This document shows positions 18,601 through 28,064 of a stretch of 64,000 nucleotides of DNA, piece after piece. The number at the start of each line of letters is the position of its first letter. Within the stretch, counting starts at the first letter, position 1. Under the pieces are notes generated by a model. It had not been told where the DNA came from. It did no database searches and worked only from the letters and a program-made list of their open reading frames with translations. The position numbers and the translations under genes are program-made. The stretch covers positions 558,001-622,000 of the forward strand of contig NZ_AQOV01000001.1 of NCBI RefSeq assembly GCF_000365425.1, read 5' to 3'. The stretch comes from Methylomonas sp. MK1. GTDB taxonomy: Bacteria; Pseudomonadota; Gammaproteobacteria; Methylococcales; Methylomonadaceae.

Positions 18601-19060
18601 CGCCCAAAGTGGCTTCGATACGGCTAATCTCCGCATCCAAATCGCTAAGCCGGGTTTTTTCGATAAGCAGCCGTTGCTCTAACTCATCCGTCGGAAAAAT
18701 CGCTAGTTTCTCCGGCTTACGAGTTTTCAAATTGCTTTCAGCCTCGGCTATTTGTTTTGCCAATTGCTTAACTTCTAGCGGCAAGCTGTTTAATGCCTGC
18801 TTGAACGATTCAGCCTGTTTATCCTGGGCCTCCAATTCATTGAGGTTGTCTTCGCTCTCATGATAAGCGGCCAGAATCCGGTTTTTCTGCTCTTCAGGCA
18901 GATTTTGCTTGTCTTTGACGGTCTGAATACGTTGTTGTATGTCGGCAAGCGATAGCGATTTAATCGCCGGCTTTTGATTTGCGGCGTGGGCTAGGTTTAA
19001 ACTGATCAGCAAAAACAGCAAACAAAAGGCAAAGCCGGATCTTAAAAAATTAGGTTTCAT
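15689..19060 (-). CDS. mscK: Large mechanosensitive channel, MscK/MscS family
   Basis: The product is 1123 aa from the ATG at 19058-19060. It has a signal peptide (FAFCLLFLLISLNLAHAA), a long periplasmic coiled-coil region to about residue 480 rich in Gln/Glu/Leu, then about eleven hydrophobic helices, and a C-terminal MscS domain. The pore helix and beta domain read VAALSVGLGFGLQEIFANMV and GVRDT-type motifs such as FERPIRVGDTVTVGDVTGRV, with NWTLSDTVTRVVVPVSVAYG further on. It releases solutes on osmotic downshock. The frame extends 103 codons upstream, but that part would overlap the divergent aldolase gene and precedes the signal peptide. Confidence 0.9.
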   Translation of the reverse strand: MKPNFLRSGFAFCLLFLLISLNLAHAANQKPAIKSLSLADIQQRIQTVKDKQNLPEEQKNRILAAYHESEDNLNELEAQDKQAESFKQALNSLPLEVKQLAKQIAEAESNLKTRKPEKLAIFPTDELEQRLLIEKTRLSDLDAEISRIEATLGELSGRPQLIREKVSEIKSKQASSQREQQVLASEAGDNLYQKEARQVQLDSRIRLLNSTLKTLELENLSNPLQLQTNKDRVHLLTLQREQQSLVIADLDNFLLERRQQETDKEQAALLQAEKEAEGKHPLIRAATKENMQFNRSLQEINKNMELYSLQKNEIDVRYKQLEKDFQSAEQKISLAGLSPALGNLLREQRRNLPQRKQYSTLSDEIQNQIALASLEMFKLDEAKKGLVDINQLLLTRIAQLPENTPDSEKLRVRTELRMLLNDQKDLVARLANGYNEYGRVLGDVDFSLQQMLGIADKFSAYLDQRLLWVPSAPVIDKYFLQDIFSSLLWFMSPGNWLGVVSGFWDGISHFPLLVLGGLSVVIFHWRFRAGVKQRLTELLGKKAVNQEFAEILSSLLYLLLLSLSGPLLMAWMAGVLILNVRADLFSHAFAEGLTATAVSLCIVQFVFRLFKPGGVADNLLQWPQHAVQLLYAQMKWARFVLVPCVFITAMTGSDLFSEHSHALGRTAMIVMMLMMSYVLHRLTQPITGLGKNFYQQSDGWLSSLRYLWYGIAVLTPLVIIGFAVAGYYQSALELQEKLLLTLRLIFITVLFQGLVLRWLRNTERQLALKNARQKRKQVEQAAVSSANLEGGYPVEEQLLDISKINQQSHKLLTTVVMVIMLMGFWMIWSDILPALTVFDQVVLWQHSEMVEGKETLQPITLINLLICLVYSGLAFVFASNFPALVDLVTAGKFAMTAGSRYALIQLVRYSLITIAFLAVAKELGGSWSQVQWLVAALSVGLGFGLQEIFANMVSGIILLFERPIRVGDTVTVGDVTGRVSRIQMRATHIVDWDRKELVVPNKTFITDRLINWTLSDTVTRVVVPVSVAYGTSVAMVEEILADAVKSVEQVLSDPEPLVIFVGFGDSALQFKINVFVRELSDRTVVTHRLHTKIYEALLAHHIEIPFPQRDVHIRSVAKGILNE

Positions 19061-19105
19061 GCGTTGGCTGGATAACAAAATAAATCTAAAAAACACATTA
19101 TAAGA

Positions 19106-19768
19106 ATGGAAAACGGATTGAGCGAACTGGAAGGTGTTATTAAATATCGCCTTGATCATCAGCATAACGAGTTCGCTGCGGACATCGACATCAGCGAACT
19201 CAATGCCTGGCGTAGCCTGTTTTATCGCTTGCGGCTGATTGGGCAAATAGCCGAAAAATACGCTGGGCTGGGGTTTGGCAACATCAGTCGGCGCCTGGTT
19301 CCCGGCGGCCAAGAATTTTTGATCTCCGGCACTCAAACCGGACATTTGCCGGTTCTTGACAAACAACACTATGCGCTGATCGAAAGCGCATCGCCGGAAC
19401 GTAATGCCATCAAGTCGCGCGGCTTATCGCAACCGTCCTCGGAAGCGCTCACCCATGCCAGCGTTTACCAGCAACACCCAGCGATTAACGCCGTGATACA
19501 TGTGCACTGTCCGGAGTTGTGGTTGCAGACCGACCGGCTGAATCTGGCTTTTACTGCGGCAAACGTGCCCTACGGTACCCCGGAAATGGCCAATGCCGTT
19601 GCCGCGTTATTTACCTCAGGTAGACTGCAACAAACTGGATTATTCAGCATGCTCGGCCACGCAGACGGGATTGTGGGGTTTGGCGCGACCTTACCCGAAG
19701 TGTCCTGCTTATTAATCGAGCAACTCGCCAAGGCCATGGCTATTGAGCAAAACCGGCCGTGGCTTTAG
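19106..19768 (+). CDS. Class II aldolase/adducin family protein
   Basis: The 220-aa protein has the class II aldolase fold: GLGFGNISRRL, FLISGTQTGHLPVLDKQHY, SSEALTHASVYQQHP and the zinc-binding pair AVIHVHCPELW. The family includes methylthioribulose-1-phosphate dehydratase and fuculose aldolase; the substrate cannot be fixed from sequence. It starts 45 bases from the divergent mscK gene, so the two share a short promoter region. grxC follows by 36 bases and is likely co-transcribed. Confidence 0.82.
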   Translation: MENGLSELEGVIKYRLDHQHNEFAADIDISELNAWRSLFYRLRLIGQIAEKYAGLGFGNISRRLVPGGQEFLISGTQTGHLPVLDKQHYALIESASPERNAIKSRGLSQPSSEALTHASVYQQHPAINAVIHVHCPELWLQTDRLNLAFTAANVPYGTPEMANAVAALFTSGRLQQTGLFSMLGHADGIVGFGATLPEVSCLLIEQLAKAMAIEQNRPWL

Positions 19769-19804
19769 AATACCTGCATTCATTAGCATTTATTAATTTT
19801 TCTC

Positions 19805-20059
19805 ATGCCGGACATTATCATTTACACCGCTAAACTCTGCCCATATTGCACCATGGCAAAAAAACTTTTTGATCGCAAAGGCGTCGGCTATACGGAAATC
19901 AATGTGGATGCCGAACCTGGACTACGTCAGCAAATGATGGAAAAAACCAAGCGTCGCACCGTACCGCAAATCTATATCGGCGAGCGACATATAGGCGGGT
20001 TTGATGACTTGCATGAGCTGGATATGAACCACGAGTTAGATCCGTTACTAAGCGCTTAA
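19805..20059 (+). CDS. grxC: Glutaredoxin 3
   Basis: The 84-aa product is a typical small dithiol glutaredoxin: redox motif CPYCTMAK (Cys14-Pro-Tyr-Cys17), the cis-proline TVPQIYIG loop and GGFDDLHEL near the end that binds glutathione. It reduces protein disulfides and glutathione mixed disulfides in the cytoplasm. Length matches GrxC (about 83 aa). Confidence 0.95.
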   Translation: MPDIIIYTAKLCPYCTMAKKLFDRKGVGYTEINVDAEPGLRQQMMEKTKRRTVPQIYIGERHIGGFDDLHELDMNHELDPLLSA

Positions 20060-20217
20060 GCGGGTCAACACTGGTTTTGACATACCTTCCTGGACATCAT
20101 CTTTATTGAATGACGCCAATTGCGATAAAGCGCCGTGTATTATTTGTCTTGGATAAATGACCGGCCTAAAAATGCCCAAAATACATGAGTCAACGGCGCA
20201 AGCAGCCCATTGGGGTC

Positions 20218-20796
20218 TTATTTGACGATCACCAATTGCAGACCAAGGCGGGTGACCAATTCGTTGCTCTCTACCCAAACCACTTTGCCCAAAGCGCTCA
20301 ATCCAAGTTCGGCAGCCAACAGCTTAACCGGAGCGTTGATCTTGATGCAGGGATGATTACCCGTTAGTTTCAAGCACATGCCCTCTACCGAGCGATTCAC
20401 GCCTTCCACACTGAAACGCTCTTTGTCGATAAACAATTCGGCTTTAAACGCTTCCAGTTTGCGGTAACCGCGCCGCTTGCGCCAGAGCTTGTGGGCATTG
20501 TGCACGACATCGCGAAACTCCATGCCCATCATGATGCGATTGCGTTCGCGTTTTACCCAAACGATATCGACTTCGCCAGCCAACATCAATTCCGCAACAA
20601 ATATTTCCGCTCGCCGATCTTCATTCAGCAACACTTCAAAATCCTGGATAGTGGTGAGCAGGTCACCAGGACTGACTTCGACCATCGCGCCTTTCAGCGA
20701 CACGTCGTAGCAATTCAGTTGCAAGGTTTCGCCGCCAACAAATAATTGGCCTTCCGCGTTAAAGTTTTTTCGGTACTCTTTTCTATCCTGAAACAT
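20218..20796 (-). CDS. PilZ-domain protein with two PilZ-like halves
   Basis: The 192-aa protein starts MFQDRKEYRKNF, which carries the RxxxR c-di-GMP motif of PilZ domains (about residues 5-9), followed by CYDVSLKGAMVEV, a D/NxSxxG-type motif. The second half repeats the pattern weakly: RKLEAFKAELF, then VNRSVEGMCLKL and RLGLQLV. It is probably a cytoplasmic cyclic di-GMP receptor; the target is unknown. It is convergent with grxC and stands 87 bases downstream of metZ on the opposite reading arrangement of that operon (same strand). Confidence 0.8.
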   Translation of the reverse strand: MFQDRKEYRKNFNAEGQLFVGGETLQLNCYDVSLKGAMVEVSPGDLLTTIQDFEVLLNEDRRAEIFVAELMLAGEVDIVWVKRERNRIMMGMEFRDVVHNAHKLWRKRRGYRKLEAFKAELFIDKERFSVEGVNRSVEGMCLKLTGNHPCIKINAPVKLLAAELGLSALGKVVWVESNELVTRLGLQLVIVK

Positions 20797-20882
20797 GATC
20801 GCAATCTCTCTATAACGTCGGTCAAAGATAGCTTAATTTTGGATTTGCGTTGCGCGTCGGTAGGCTTTACCTACCCGCACCA

Positions 20883-22073
20883 TCAGCAATTCGTCAGTCC
20901 GTTAAGCAAATCGGCCTTGATGTCATCGATATTTTCCAAACCCACCGAAATTCTCACCAAGCTGTCTTTGATGCCGGCCTCGGCGCGCGCTTCCGGCGTC
21001 AGGCGGCCATGCGTAGTGGTCGCCGGATGCGTGATGGTGGTTTTAACATCGCCTAGATTCGCGGTAATCGACAGCATGCGGGTGGAATCGATCAACTGCC
21101 ACGCATGATCTTTGCCGCCTTGCAATTCAAAACTGACCACTGCGCCGAAATGCGTCTGCTGGCGCTTAGCCAACTCGTGCTGGGCATGCGATTCCAATCC
21201 AGGGTAATGCACCTTGGCAACCGTCGGTTGTTGCTCCAGCCATTTGGCCAGCTCGAACGCATTATCGCAATGCGCTTTCATGCGTAAAGCAAGCGTTTCC
21301 AGTCCCCCTAAAAACACCCAGGCATTGAACGGACTCATCGTCGCACCGCCGGTACGCAGATAGGGATACACGTATTTCTCGATCAATTCTTCGTTGGCCA
21401 CCACGGCGCCACCCACGCAACGCCCTTGGCCATCGATGTATTTAGTCGTGGAGTGCACCACCAAGTCCGCGCCCAAGGTCAATGGCTGCTGCAAGATCGG
21501 TGTGCAAAACACGTTATCAACCACCAACAACACCCCATGCCGATGGGCAATGTCCGCTAATACCTTAATATCAGCGATTTCAATTAACGGATTGGAAGGC
21601 GTTTCCAGAAACAGAAACCGCGTATTGGGTTTAATCGCCGCTTCCCAGGCCGCCGGCTCGGTCAGGCTGACAAAATCGGTCTCGACGCCAAACTTGCCGA
21701 AATAATTCTGGAAGGTCAACACTGTGTTACCGAACACACTGCGCGAACAGACCACATGGTCGCCGGCTTTCAGCAAAGCCATGCCCACGGCCATGATCGC
21801 CGCCATGCCCGAGGCAAACGCCAGACAACGCTCGCCCTTTTCCAAATAAGCTAAACGCTCCTGAAACGCGCTGACGGTCGGATTGGTGAAGCGCGAGTAG
21901 ATATTGCCGGGTTGTTTTCCGGTAAAGCGCAGGGCCGCTTCCTCAGCCGATTTGAACACATAGCTGGAGGTAGCGAAAATCGGGATGCTATGTTCGTCTT
22001 CGTGAGTGCGCTTATGCCCGGTGCGGATGGCCAAGGTTTCCGGGGCGTAGTCTTGCCAATCAAATTCACTCAT
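20883..22073 (-). CDS. metZ: O-succinylhomoserine sulfhydrylase
   Basis: This 396-aa PLP enzyme of the Cys/Met metabolism family makes homocysteine from O-succinylhomoserine and sulfide. Motifs: YSRFTNPTVSAFQERLA, ASGMAAIMAVGMALL, FLETPSNPLIEIADI, VVDNVFCTP and the PLP lysine in VHSTTKYIDGQGR. It follows purF by 11 bases; purF-metZ is a common pair in gammaproteobacteria such as Pseudomonas. MetB or MetC are possible relatives, but context favours MetZ. Confidence 0.92.
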   Translation of the reverse strand: MSEFDWQDYAPETLAIRTGHKRTHEDEHSIPIFATSSYVFKSAEEAALRFTGKQPGNIYSRFTNPTVSAFQERLAYLEKGERCLAFASGMAAIMAVGMALLKAGDHVVCSRSVFGNTVLTFQNYFGKFGVETDFVSLTEPAAWEAAIKPNTRFLFLETPSNPLIEIADIKVLADIAHRHGVLLVVDNVFCTPILQQPLTLGADLVVHSTTKYIDGQGRCVGGAVVANEELIEKYVYPYLRTGGATMSPFNAWVFLGGLETLALRMKAHCDNAFELAKWLEQQPTVAKVHYPGLESHAQHELAKRQQTHFGAVVSFELQGGKDHAWQLIDSTRMLSITANLGDVKTTITHPATTTHGRLTPEARAEAGIKDSLVRISVGLENIDDIKADLLNGLTNC

Positions 22074-22084
22074 TTCGGGTCCTG

Positions 22085-23593
22085 TTACTTTGCAACTTGC
22101 ATCTCTATGATAAAGCTGCTGCTGTTACGCAATTCCTGCGCATTGTCATTGCGCAAGGCTTCGATGCGCGCCAGATAAGCATCGTCGATATCGCCGGTAA
22201 TGTAATCATGACTGAAACATGACGTATCGAAATGCTTGATGTCCGGGTTACCTCGACCGACGGCTTCAATCAAATCATCCAAGTCTTGATAGATCAGCTT
22301 GTCGGCGCCCAGAGCCTCGCAAATCTCATCCTCCGTGCGATCATGCGCAATTAGTTCATGCGCGGCCGGCATGTCGATACCGTAAACGTTGGGATAACGT
22401 ACCGGTGGCGCCGCAGAGGCAAAATATACTTTATTGGCACCGGCATCGCGGGCCATCTGGATAATCTGCTCGGAAGTAGTGCCCCGCACGATGGAATCGT
22501 CCACCAGCAATACATTCTTACCGTCGAATTCCAACGAGATGGCATTCAGCTTTTGCTTCACCGACTTTTTACGCATTTTTTGCCCAGGCATGATGAAAGT
22601 CCGGCCGATATAGCGGTTTTTCATAAAGCCTTCGCGAAACTTCACACCCAGGTCATGAGCAATTTGCGAGGCGGCGGTGCGGCTGGTATCCGGGATCGGA
22701 ATGACCACATCTATGTCGTGGTCAGGCCATTCCCGCTGAATTTTTTCGGCCAGTTTTCTACCCATCCGCATTCTGGCTTTGTAGACCGAAATATTGTCGA
22801 TGATCGAATCCGGCCGGGCAAAGTAGACATATTCAAAAATACACGGACAGTGATCGACGACTTCCGTACACTGCTGGGTGTGTAACTGGCCGTCTGCTTC
22901 GATAAATACGGCCTCACCCGGCTCGATGTCGCGAATCAATTGAAAATCCAACACATCCAGCGCCACGCTTTCCGATGCGATCATGTAATCAGTGCCGTCA
23001 TCATTTTCTCGCTTGCCAAACACAATCGGGCGAATACCATGCGGATCCCGGAAGCCCAACACGCCAAAGCCGGCGATCATGACCACGACTGCATACGCGC
23101 CACGGATACGTTTGTGCACGGCTCTAACCGCTTGAAACACATCGTCCACAGTCAGTTTAAGTTTGCCGAATTGCGCCAGTTCATGCGCGAATACATTCAA
23201 CAACACTTCCGAATCAGAATCGGTATTGATATGGCGTTGGTCATCCATAAACACCTGATATTTCAATTCTTCGGTGTTGGTCAAATTGCCGTTGTGCGCC
23301 AGCGTCAGGCCGAACGGCGAGTTCACGTAAAAAGGTTGGGCTTCAGCCGAACTGGTGCAACCGGCGGTCGGATAGCGCACATGGGCAATGCCCATATTGC
23401 CTTTCAGCTTCATCATTTGCTTGCTGGAAAATACATCCCGCGCCAAACCGTTATCCTTACGCAAATGCAAACGGCTACCGTCGCACGTAACGATGCCGGC
23501 GGCGTCCTGGCCGCGATGCTGAAGTACCGTCAGGGCGTCGTACAAATCCTGATTAACACTTTGATTGGAAACAATAGCGGCAATACCACACAT
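22085..23593 (-). CDS. purF: Amidophosphoribosyltransferase
   Basis: The 502-aa enzyme catalyses the first step of purine synthesis, from PRPP and glutamine to phosphoribosylamine. The N-terminal glutaminase (about 1-235) begins MCGIAAIVS with the nucleophile Cys2 and has [11 protein letters not shown] and LAHNGNLTN. The C-terminal phosphoribosyltransferase shows the PRPP motif [15 protein letters not shown]. It lies between cvpA and metZ in one operon. Confidence 0.97.
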   Translation of the reverse strand: MCGIAAIVSNQSVNQDLYDALTVLQHRGQDAAGIVTCDGSRLHLRKDNGLARDVFSSKQMMKLKGNMGIAHVRYPTAGCTSSAEAQPFYVNSPFGLTLAHNGNLTNTEELKYQVFMDDQRHINTDSDSEVLLNVFAHELAQFGKLKLTVDDVFQAVRAVHKRIRGAYAVVVMIAGFGVLGFRDPHGIRPIVFGKRENDDGTDYMIASESVALDVLDFQLIRDIEPGEAVFIEADGQLHTQQCTEVVDHCPCIFEYVYFARPDSIIDNISVYKARMRMGRKLAEKIQREWPDHDIDVVIPIPDTSRTAASQIAHDLGVKFREGFMKNRYIGRTFIMPGQKMRKKSVKQKLNAISLEFDGKNVLLVDDSIVRGTTSEQIIQMARDAGANKVYFASAAPPVRYPNVYGIDMPAAHELIAHDRTEDEICEALGADKLIYQDLDDLIEAVGRGNPDIKHFDTSCFSHDYITGDIDDAYLARIEALRNDNAQELRNSSSFIIEMQVAK

Positions 23594-23605
23594 AGCAGAC
23601 CCGAG

Positions 23606-24124
23606 TTATCGATAATGGATGTAATCCGCCAAACCGGTCGGCATGTGGGTTTTCAACCACACTGCCAAGGCTTGGAACGGAGGAATGAGAAGGGATTGTT
23701 TCCACCACGGATCTTCCGGCAACGGCGTTAGGCCGGCCAGCATCACCAAAAGGGAAACCAGTACCGCCCCGCGGGCAATACCGAATAACATACCCAGCAA
23801 ACGATCACTACCGGTCAAGCCGGTTTTTTCGATAAGCTGACTCAGCAAAAAGCTGATTAAACTACCCAAAATCAAGGTGGCGAAAAATAGCAACGCGAAT
23901 GCGGCGGCGATTCTGGCAGAAGGATAGCTGATGGTGGATTGCAGTAACACCGAAACATCCCGGCAGTACTGCGTTGCAACCCAAACCGCCACCATCCAAA
24001 GCACCAACGCAAACGCTTCTTTAATAAAACCGCGCAGTAGACCCATTATCGCCGAAATCGCGATAATGGAAATGACGACGTAATCCACCCACAGCAACTT
24101 GGCCCAGGGTACAAAATCCAACAT
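23606..24124 (-). CDS. cvpA: CvpA family membrane protein
   Basis: The 172-aa inner-membrane protein has four hydrophobic segments and the CvpA pattern: VDYVVISIIAISAIMGLLRGFIKEA in the first helix pair, and GSDRLLGMLFGIARGAVLV in the third. It is required for colicin V production in E. coli and is linked to envelope homeostasis. The position directly upstream of purF is the classic arrangement. Confidence 0.93.
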   Translation of the reverse strand: MLDFVPWAKLLWVDYVVISIIAISAIMGLLRGFIKEAFALVLWMVAVWVATQYCRDVSVLLQSTISYPSARIAAAFALLFFATLILGSLISFLLSQLIEKTGLTGSDRLLGMLFGIARGAVLVSLLVMLAGLTPLPEDPWWKQSLLIPPFQALAVWLKTHMPTGLADYIHYR

Positions 24125-24166
24125 GGTCTAGCCGGCTAAATCAAACAATACGAGGTTGGCAAATGG

Positions 24167-25003
24167 CTATTCGTCCGCCGAAACAAAACTGTTGACGTTA
24201 ATTTGCGCCAACTTAGCCTTCACGGCCTGAGCCTTGGCTTTATCGACGATAGGCCCTATGCGCACTTTAAAAACGGTACCTTTATCGCTGGCAACCTCTC
24301 TGACCGATGCGGCGAAACCTTGTTGCTTCAGATTATCCTGCAAACTGACTGCGTTAGGTTTTTGACTGAAGGTACCCACTTGCAAATACCAGCGATTGCT
24401 GTCCTCGGCCGCCGCCGGCGCTTTGCTGGCCGGTGTAGCCACCTGTGCAGGGGCCGCAACTGCCGCTACCTCTGCTTTGGGTTCAGGTGATTTGTTAACC
24501 GGTTTAAGCACTTTCGGCGTCGGACTGACCGCTTGTAAAGGCTGGACAGCAGGCGCCGGCGATTTGCTGGGTTTGCTGAGGACTGCCGGCGGCACGTCTT
24601 CCGCTTCAGCAGGTTCCTCATCGACTTGCGCGACCGCCGCCGCTGGCGCAGAGGGTTTGGCAGCCGGCAGACTCCGTGGCGCCGGCGCGGTGTCTTTGGC
24701 GGTCAATTTAACTTGCGGCTTAGGCGCTTCCAACTCCGCTTCAGATTCGCCTTCTTCCAGCACTTTCACCGCTTGTTTGGGTGCATTTTCAGCAGGCAGA
24801 GTTTCCGCTACCTCTTCAACTTTTTCCGGCAGAGGCATGATTTCCACATCCTGAGCCTTGGCGGGTAGCTCGGGGATTTTCAATTCATTGATGCTTTTGC
24901 CGGTTTCGTCGATCGGGTCGTCAAATAACATCGGCACGAAAATCGCCGCCAATGCGGTAATGACCGCCGCACCAATCAATCGCTGCTTTAACTCTTGATC
25001 CAT
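24167..25003 (-). CDS. dedD: SPOR-domain cell division protein (DedD-like)
   Basis: The 278-aa protein has a short cytoplasmic tail, one membrane helix (RLIGAAVITALAAIFVPMLF, about 6-25), a long proline/alanine-rich periplasmic linker, and a C-terminal SPOR domain (about 205-278, WYLQVGTFSQKPNAVSLQ, then FKVRIGPIVDKAKAQAV). SPOR domains bind denuded peptidoglycan at the septum. The ATG at 25001-25003 is preceded by GAGGTG. It lies between folC and cvpA, as dedD does in E. coli. Confidence 0.9.
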   Translation of the reverse strand: MDQELKQRLIGAAVITALAAIFVPMLFDDPIDETGKSINELKIPELPAKAQDVEIMPLPEKVEEVAETLPAENAPKQAVKVLEEGESEAELEAPKPQVKLTAKDTAPAPRSLPAAKPSAPAAAVAQVDEEPAEAEDVPPAVLSKPSKSPAPAVQPLQAVSPTPKVLKPVNKSPEPKAEVAAVAAPAQVATPASKAPAAAEDSNRWYLQVGTFSQKPNAVSLQDNLKQQGFAASVREVASDKGTVFKVRIGPIVDKAKAQAVKAKLAQINVNSFVSADE

Positions 25004-25014
25004 TCTGATCACCT

Positions 25015-26280
25015 CTATGAAAATTTCGATAAATATTCGGATACTAGAAAAAAAGAACCAAAAATCAAAAGCAACTCGTCTTGCCCGGTGTTTTGCCGAG
25101 CAGCTTGAAATGCCTCGGTAAAATCGGCAAAACCGCTACGGACATTGTCCAGGCCTTGTTGCTGAAAGATGGTTTCTAACATATCCGCACTAGCAGCGCG
25201 AGGATTAACCAGCGGCGCTAAGTACCAAGTTGTCACTTTGTCGCGCATCATGTTCAATACGCCGGCAATATCTTTATCCCGCATCATCGCAAAAACTGCG
25301 TGTATTCTGACTTCCGGGAAGTATTCGTGCAAATAGTCGATTAGTGTTTGCACAGCTTGCGGGTTATGCCCCACGTCAAGCAAAATTCGCGGCGAGCCGG
25401 CAATCAATTGAAAACGTCCGGATAACTGGGCACTTTGCAAGCCTTGCCGAATTGCATCGTCACTGATCGCTATTAGAGGCTGTAGGGTTTTTATCGCCAT
25501 TATCGCCGACGAAGCGTTTCGATATTGGTGCTCACCCTTAAAGGCCGGCGCTGGCAAGCGACTGATTTGCGTATCAGCAGACCGCCATTCCCAGCCGTCA
25601 ACCTGTTTCTGATACGTGAATGCGTTGCCCATTTGCAGTACGGTGGCCCCCACTTGCTCCGCCACTTCGACTACCGAGCGAGGCCCTTGTTGATCGCCGA
25701 TTATCGCCGCCACGCCCGGCCGGAAAATACCGGCTTTTTCCCGACCGATGGCTTCTTCGGTATGACCCAGCCAATCGACATGATCGAGTGCTATCGTCGT
25801 CACAATCGCCGCATCGGGATCAACAATATTCACCGCATCGAGCCTGCCGCCAAGACCGACTTCCAGAATTTGTATATCCAGATCGGCGTCGGCAAAAATA
25901 CTCAATGCCGCGAGCGTGCCAAACTCGAAATAACTCAAACTGGTCTCGCCGCGCGCCGCATCAATGCAGGTAAAAGCATCGCAAATCATCGCATCGTCGA
26001 CAGGCTCACCATCAATACGAATACGTTCGTTATAACGCAAAATATGCGGCGATGTGTAAGCACCCACTCTATAGCCCCCGGCGCGATATATCGCTTCCAG
26101 AAATGCCACGCAGGAACCCTTGCCGTTGGTGCCGGCAACTGTGATGGTCAGCGGCTTTTTCTGCTCGGGGTTAAGCTGCCGATATACGCCGGCAACCCGT
26201 CCCAATCCCAAATCGATAGGCCGAGGATGTAATTTTTCCTGCCAGTCCAACCAGGCTTGCAGCGAATCAAAACGTGTCAT
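25015..26280 (-). CDS. folC: Dihydrofolate synthase/folylpolyglutamate synthase
   Basis: The 421-aa Mur-ligase-type enzyme adds glutamate to dihydropteroate and folates. The ATP loop ITVAGTNGKGSCVAF (about 46-60), YTSPHILRYNERI and VGLGGRLDAVNIVDPD motifs are intact. It lies 11 bases after accD and is followed by dedD after 11 bases. Confidence 0.96.
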   Translation of the reverse strand: MTRFDSLQAWLDWQEKLHPRPIDLGLGRVAGVYRQLNPEQKKPLTITVAGTNGKGSCVAFLEAIYRAGGYRVGAYTSPHILRYNERIRIDGEPVDDAMICDAFTCIDAARGETSLSYFEFGTLAALSIFADADLDIQILEVGLGGRLDAVNIVDPDAAIVTTIALDHVDWLGHTEEAIGREKAGIFRPGVAAIIGDQQGPRSVVEVAEQVGATVLQMGNAFTYQKQVDGWEWRSADTQISRLPAPAFKGEHQYRNASSAIMAIKTLQPLIAISDDAIRQGLQSAQLSGRFQLIAGSPRILLDVGHNPQAVQTLIDYLHEYFPEVRIHAVFAMMRDKDIAGVLNMMRDKVTTWYLAPLVNPRAASADMLETIFQQQGLDNVRSGFADFTEAFQAARQNTGQDELLLIFGSFFLVSEYLSKFS

Positions 26281-26291
26281 TTCGACCGTAT

Positions 26292-27236
26292 TTATTCCTG
26301 AGGCTGCGGATTATCGCTCTCACCCTGATTGCTTAATGGCTCACTGTTAGGAATAACTTCCACCACGTCGGTGTTACTGCTGCGCCCGGCACACATAATA
26401 GCCAGAATACTGGCTATTTTTTCGCGCATCTCGCGGCGATCAACGATCATGTCTATCGCTCCGTGTTCCTGCAGAAATTCGCTGCGCTGGAAGCCTTCCG
26501 GCAACTTTTCACGAACCGTTTGCTCGATGACTCGCGGACCAGCAAAACCGATTAAGGCGTCCGGTTCGGCTACGTTTATGTCGCCCAACATCGCCAGACT
26601 GGCGGAAACACCGCCCATAGTTGGATCGGTCATGAAGGAAATATACGGAATTCCGGCTTCGGCTAATTTGGTTAAGGCCGCGCTTGTTTTGGTCATTTGA
26701 AACAGCGAGAACAAAGACTCCTGCATTCTGGCACCGCCGCTGGCAGTAAAGACGATGAACGGCACACCCAAACGCAAACTTTCGTTCACGCCGCGCACGA
26801 ATCGCTCACCAACCACCGAACCCATCGAGCCGCCCATGAAACCAAAATCAAACGCCGCAGCGACGATACCGGCGCCATTCAGCGTACCTTTCATCACCAC
26901 CAACGCATCGTTCTCGTTGCTTTGTTTTTGCGCTTGGCTAATACGGTCTTTATAGCGTTTACTGTCCTTGAACTTCAAAGGATCGCTGGGCTTTAATCCA
27001 GCACCGATCTCTTGACGGCCATCTTCATCCAAAAACATATTCAGCCGTTTGCGCGCCGAAATGCGTAAATGGTGATCGCATTTTGGGCAAACGCTTAAGT
27101 TTTTCTCTAGCTCGGCGTTGAACAAAATCGCATCGCAACGCGGACATTTATTCCACAAGCCTTCCGGCACGGTGGTTTTCTTCTGCGAGGATTCGGTTCT
27201 GATGGCAGAGGGGACCAGTTTTTCAAACCAACTCAT
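26292..27236 (-). CDS. accD: Acetyl-CoA carboxylase carboxyltransferase subunit beta
   Basis: The 314-aa subunit transfers carboxyl from biotin to acetyl-CoA for fatty acid synthesis. The four-cysteine zinc ribbon ([10 protein letters not shown] and VCPKCDHH, about 31-55) is followed by the carboxyltransferase crotonase-like core with [19 protein letters not shown] and [17 protein letters not shown]. The C-terminus is acidic and polar. It lies between trpA and folC in the conserved gammaproteobacterial order. Confidence 0.97.
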   Translation of the reverse strand: MSWFEKLVPSAIRTESSQKKTTVPEGLWNKCPRCDAILFNAELEKNLSVCPKCDHHLRISARKRLNMFLDEDGRQEIGAGLKPSDPLKFKDSKRYKDRISQAQKQSNENDALVVMKGTLNGAGIVAAAFDFGFMGGSMGSVVGERFVRGVNESLRLGVPFIVFTASGGARMQESLFSLFQMTKTSAALTKLAEAGIPYISFMTDPTMGGVSASLAMLGDINVAEPDALIGFAGPRVIEQTVREKLPEGFQRSEFLQEHGAIDMIVDRREMREKIASILAIMCAGRSSNTDVVEVIPNSEPLSNQGESDNPQPQE

Positions 27237-27260
27237 TCGGTGTAGTCTCCGCTTGAAAGC

Positions 27261-28064
27261 TTAAACATCCATGGCTGCGCGCATGGATTTCAACAGGGTG
27301 ATGATCTCATGCTTGGCTTGCTGAGGATCATCAAGATTTGCTTCTATTTTACTGATTAACGCGCTACCTACCACGACGCCGTCGGCAATCGCGGCAATGG
27401 TTTTCGCGGTATCGGCATCCTTCACCCCAAAACCAACCCCAACCGGCAGCGCTGTATTCTGACGAATCAATTGCAACTTTTCTTCGACATCGGCGGTATC
27501 CAGATGACCGGCACCAGTGACGCCTTTCAGGGACACGTAATACAAGTAACCGCTGCCCACCGCATCCATTTTCTGAATCCGTTCAGCAGTTGTGTTGGGC
27601 GCCAATAGAAAAATTTGATCGATGCCGCGCTCGCGCAGCATATGAACGCAAGCCTCGGATTCTTCCGGCGGCAAATCCACGGTCAACACACCGTCAACAT
27701 CGGCGCGTTGCGCGGCATTGGCAAAGTCTTCGTAACCCATGATTTCTATGGGATTTAAATATCCCATCAACACCAACGGGGTGTCCTGATCGGTTTTCCG
27801 AAACTCCATCGCCATGCTCAATACTTTTCGCAAGCCGACATGGTGAGATAAAGCCCGCTCGCTGGCGCGTTGGATCACCGGGCCATCGGCCATCGGATCA
27901 GAAAAAGGCACTCCCAGCTCGATGACGTCGGCACCAGCCGCCACCATTTCGTGCAGCAAGGGTACGGTAAATTCCGGATACGGATCGCCGGCGGTAATAA
28001 ACGGAATCAAGGCTTTACGGCCGGAGGCTTTTAATTCGGCAAATTTGTTGGCTAAGCGGCTCAT
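27261..28064 (-). CDS. trpA: Tryptophan synthase alpha chain
   Basis: The 267-aa TIM-barrel subunit cleaves indole-3-glycerol phosphate. Conserved motifs: [13 protein letters not shown], the catalytic Glu in [17 protein letters not shown] with the catalytic Asp later in [13 protein letters not shown], and [12 protein letters not shown]. Its start overlaps the trpB stop by four bases, giving coupled alpha and beta synthesis. Confidence 0.97.
   Translation of the reverse strand: MSRLANKFAELKASGRKALIPFITAGDPYPEFTVPLLHEMVAAGADVIELGVPFSDPMADGPVIQRASERALSHHVGLRKVLSMAMEFRKTDQDTPLVLMGYLNPIEIMGYEDFANAAQRADVDGVLTVDLPPEESEACVHMLRERGIDQIFLLAPNTTAERIQKMDAVGSGYLYYVSLKGVTGAGHLDTADVEEKLQLIRQNTALPVGVGFGVKDADTAKTIAAIADGVVVGSALISKIEANLDDPQQAKHEIITLLKSMRAAMDV

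Noticed and set aside
15689..19369. 103-codon N-terminal extension of the mechanosensitive channel
   Set aside because: It precedes a clear signal peptide, has no homology and would overlap the divergent aldolase gene.
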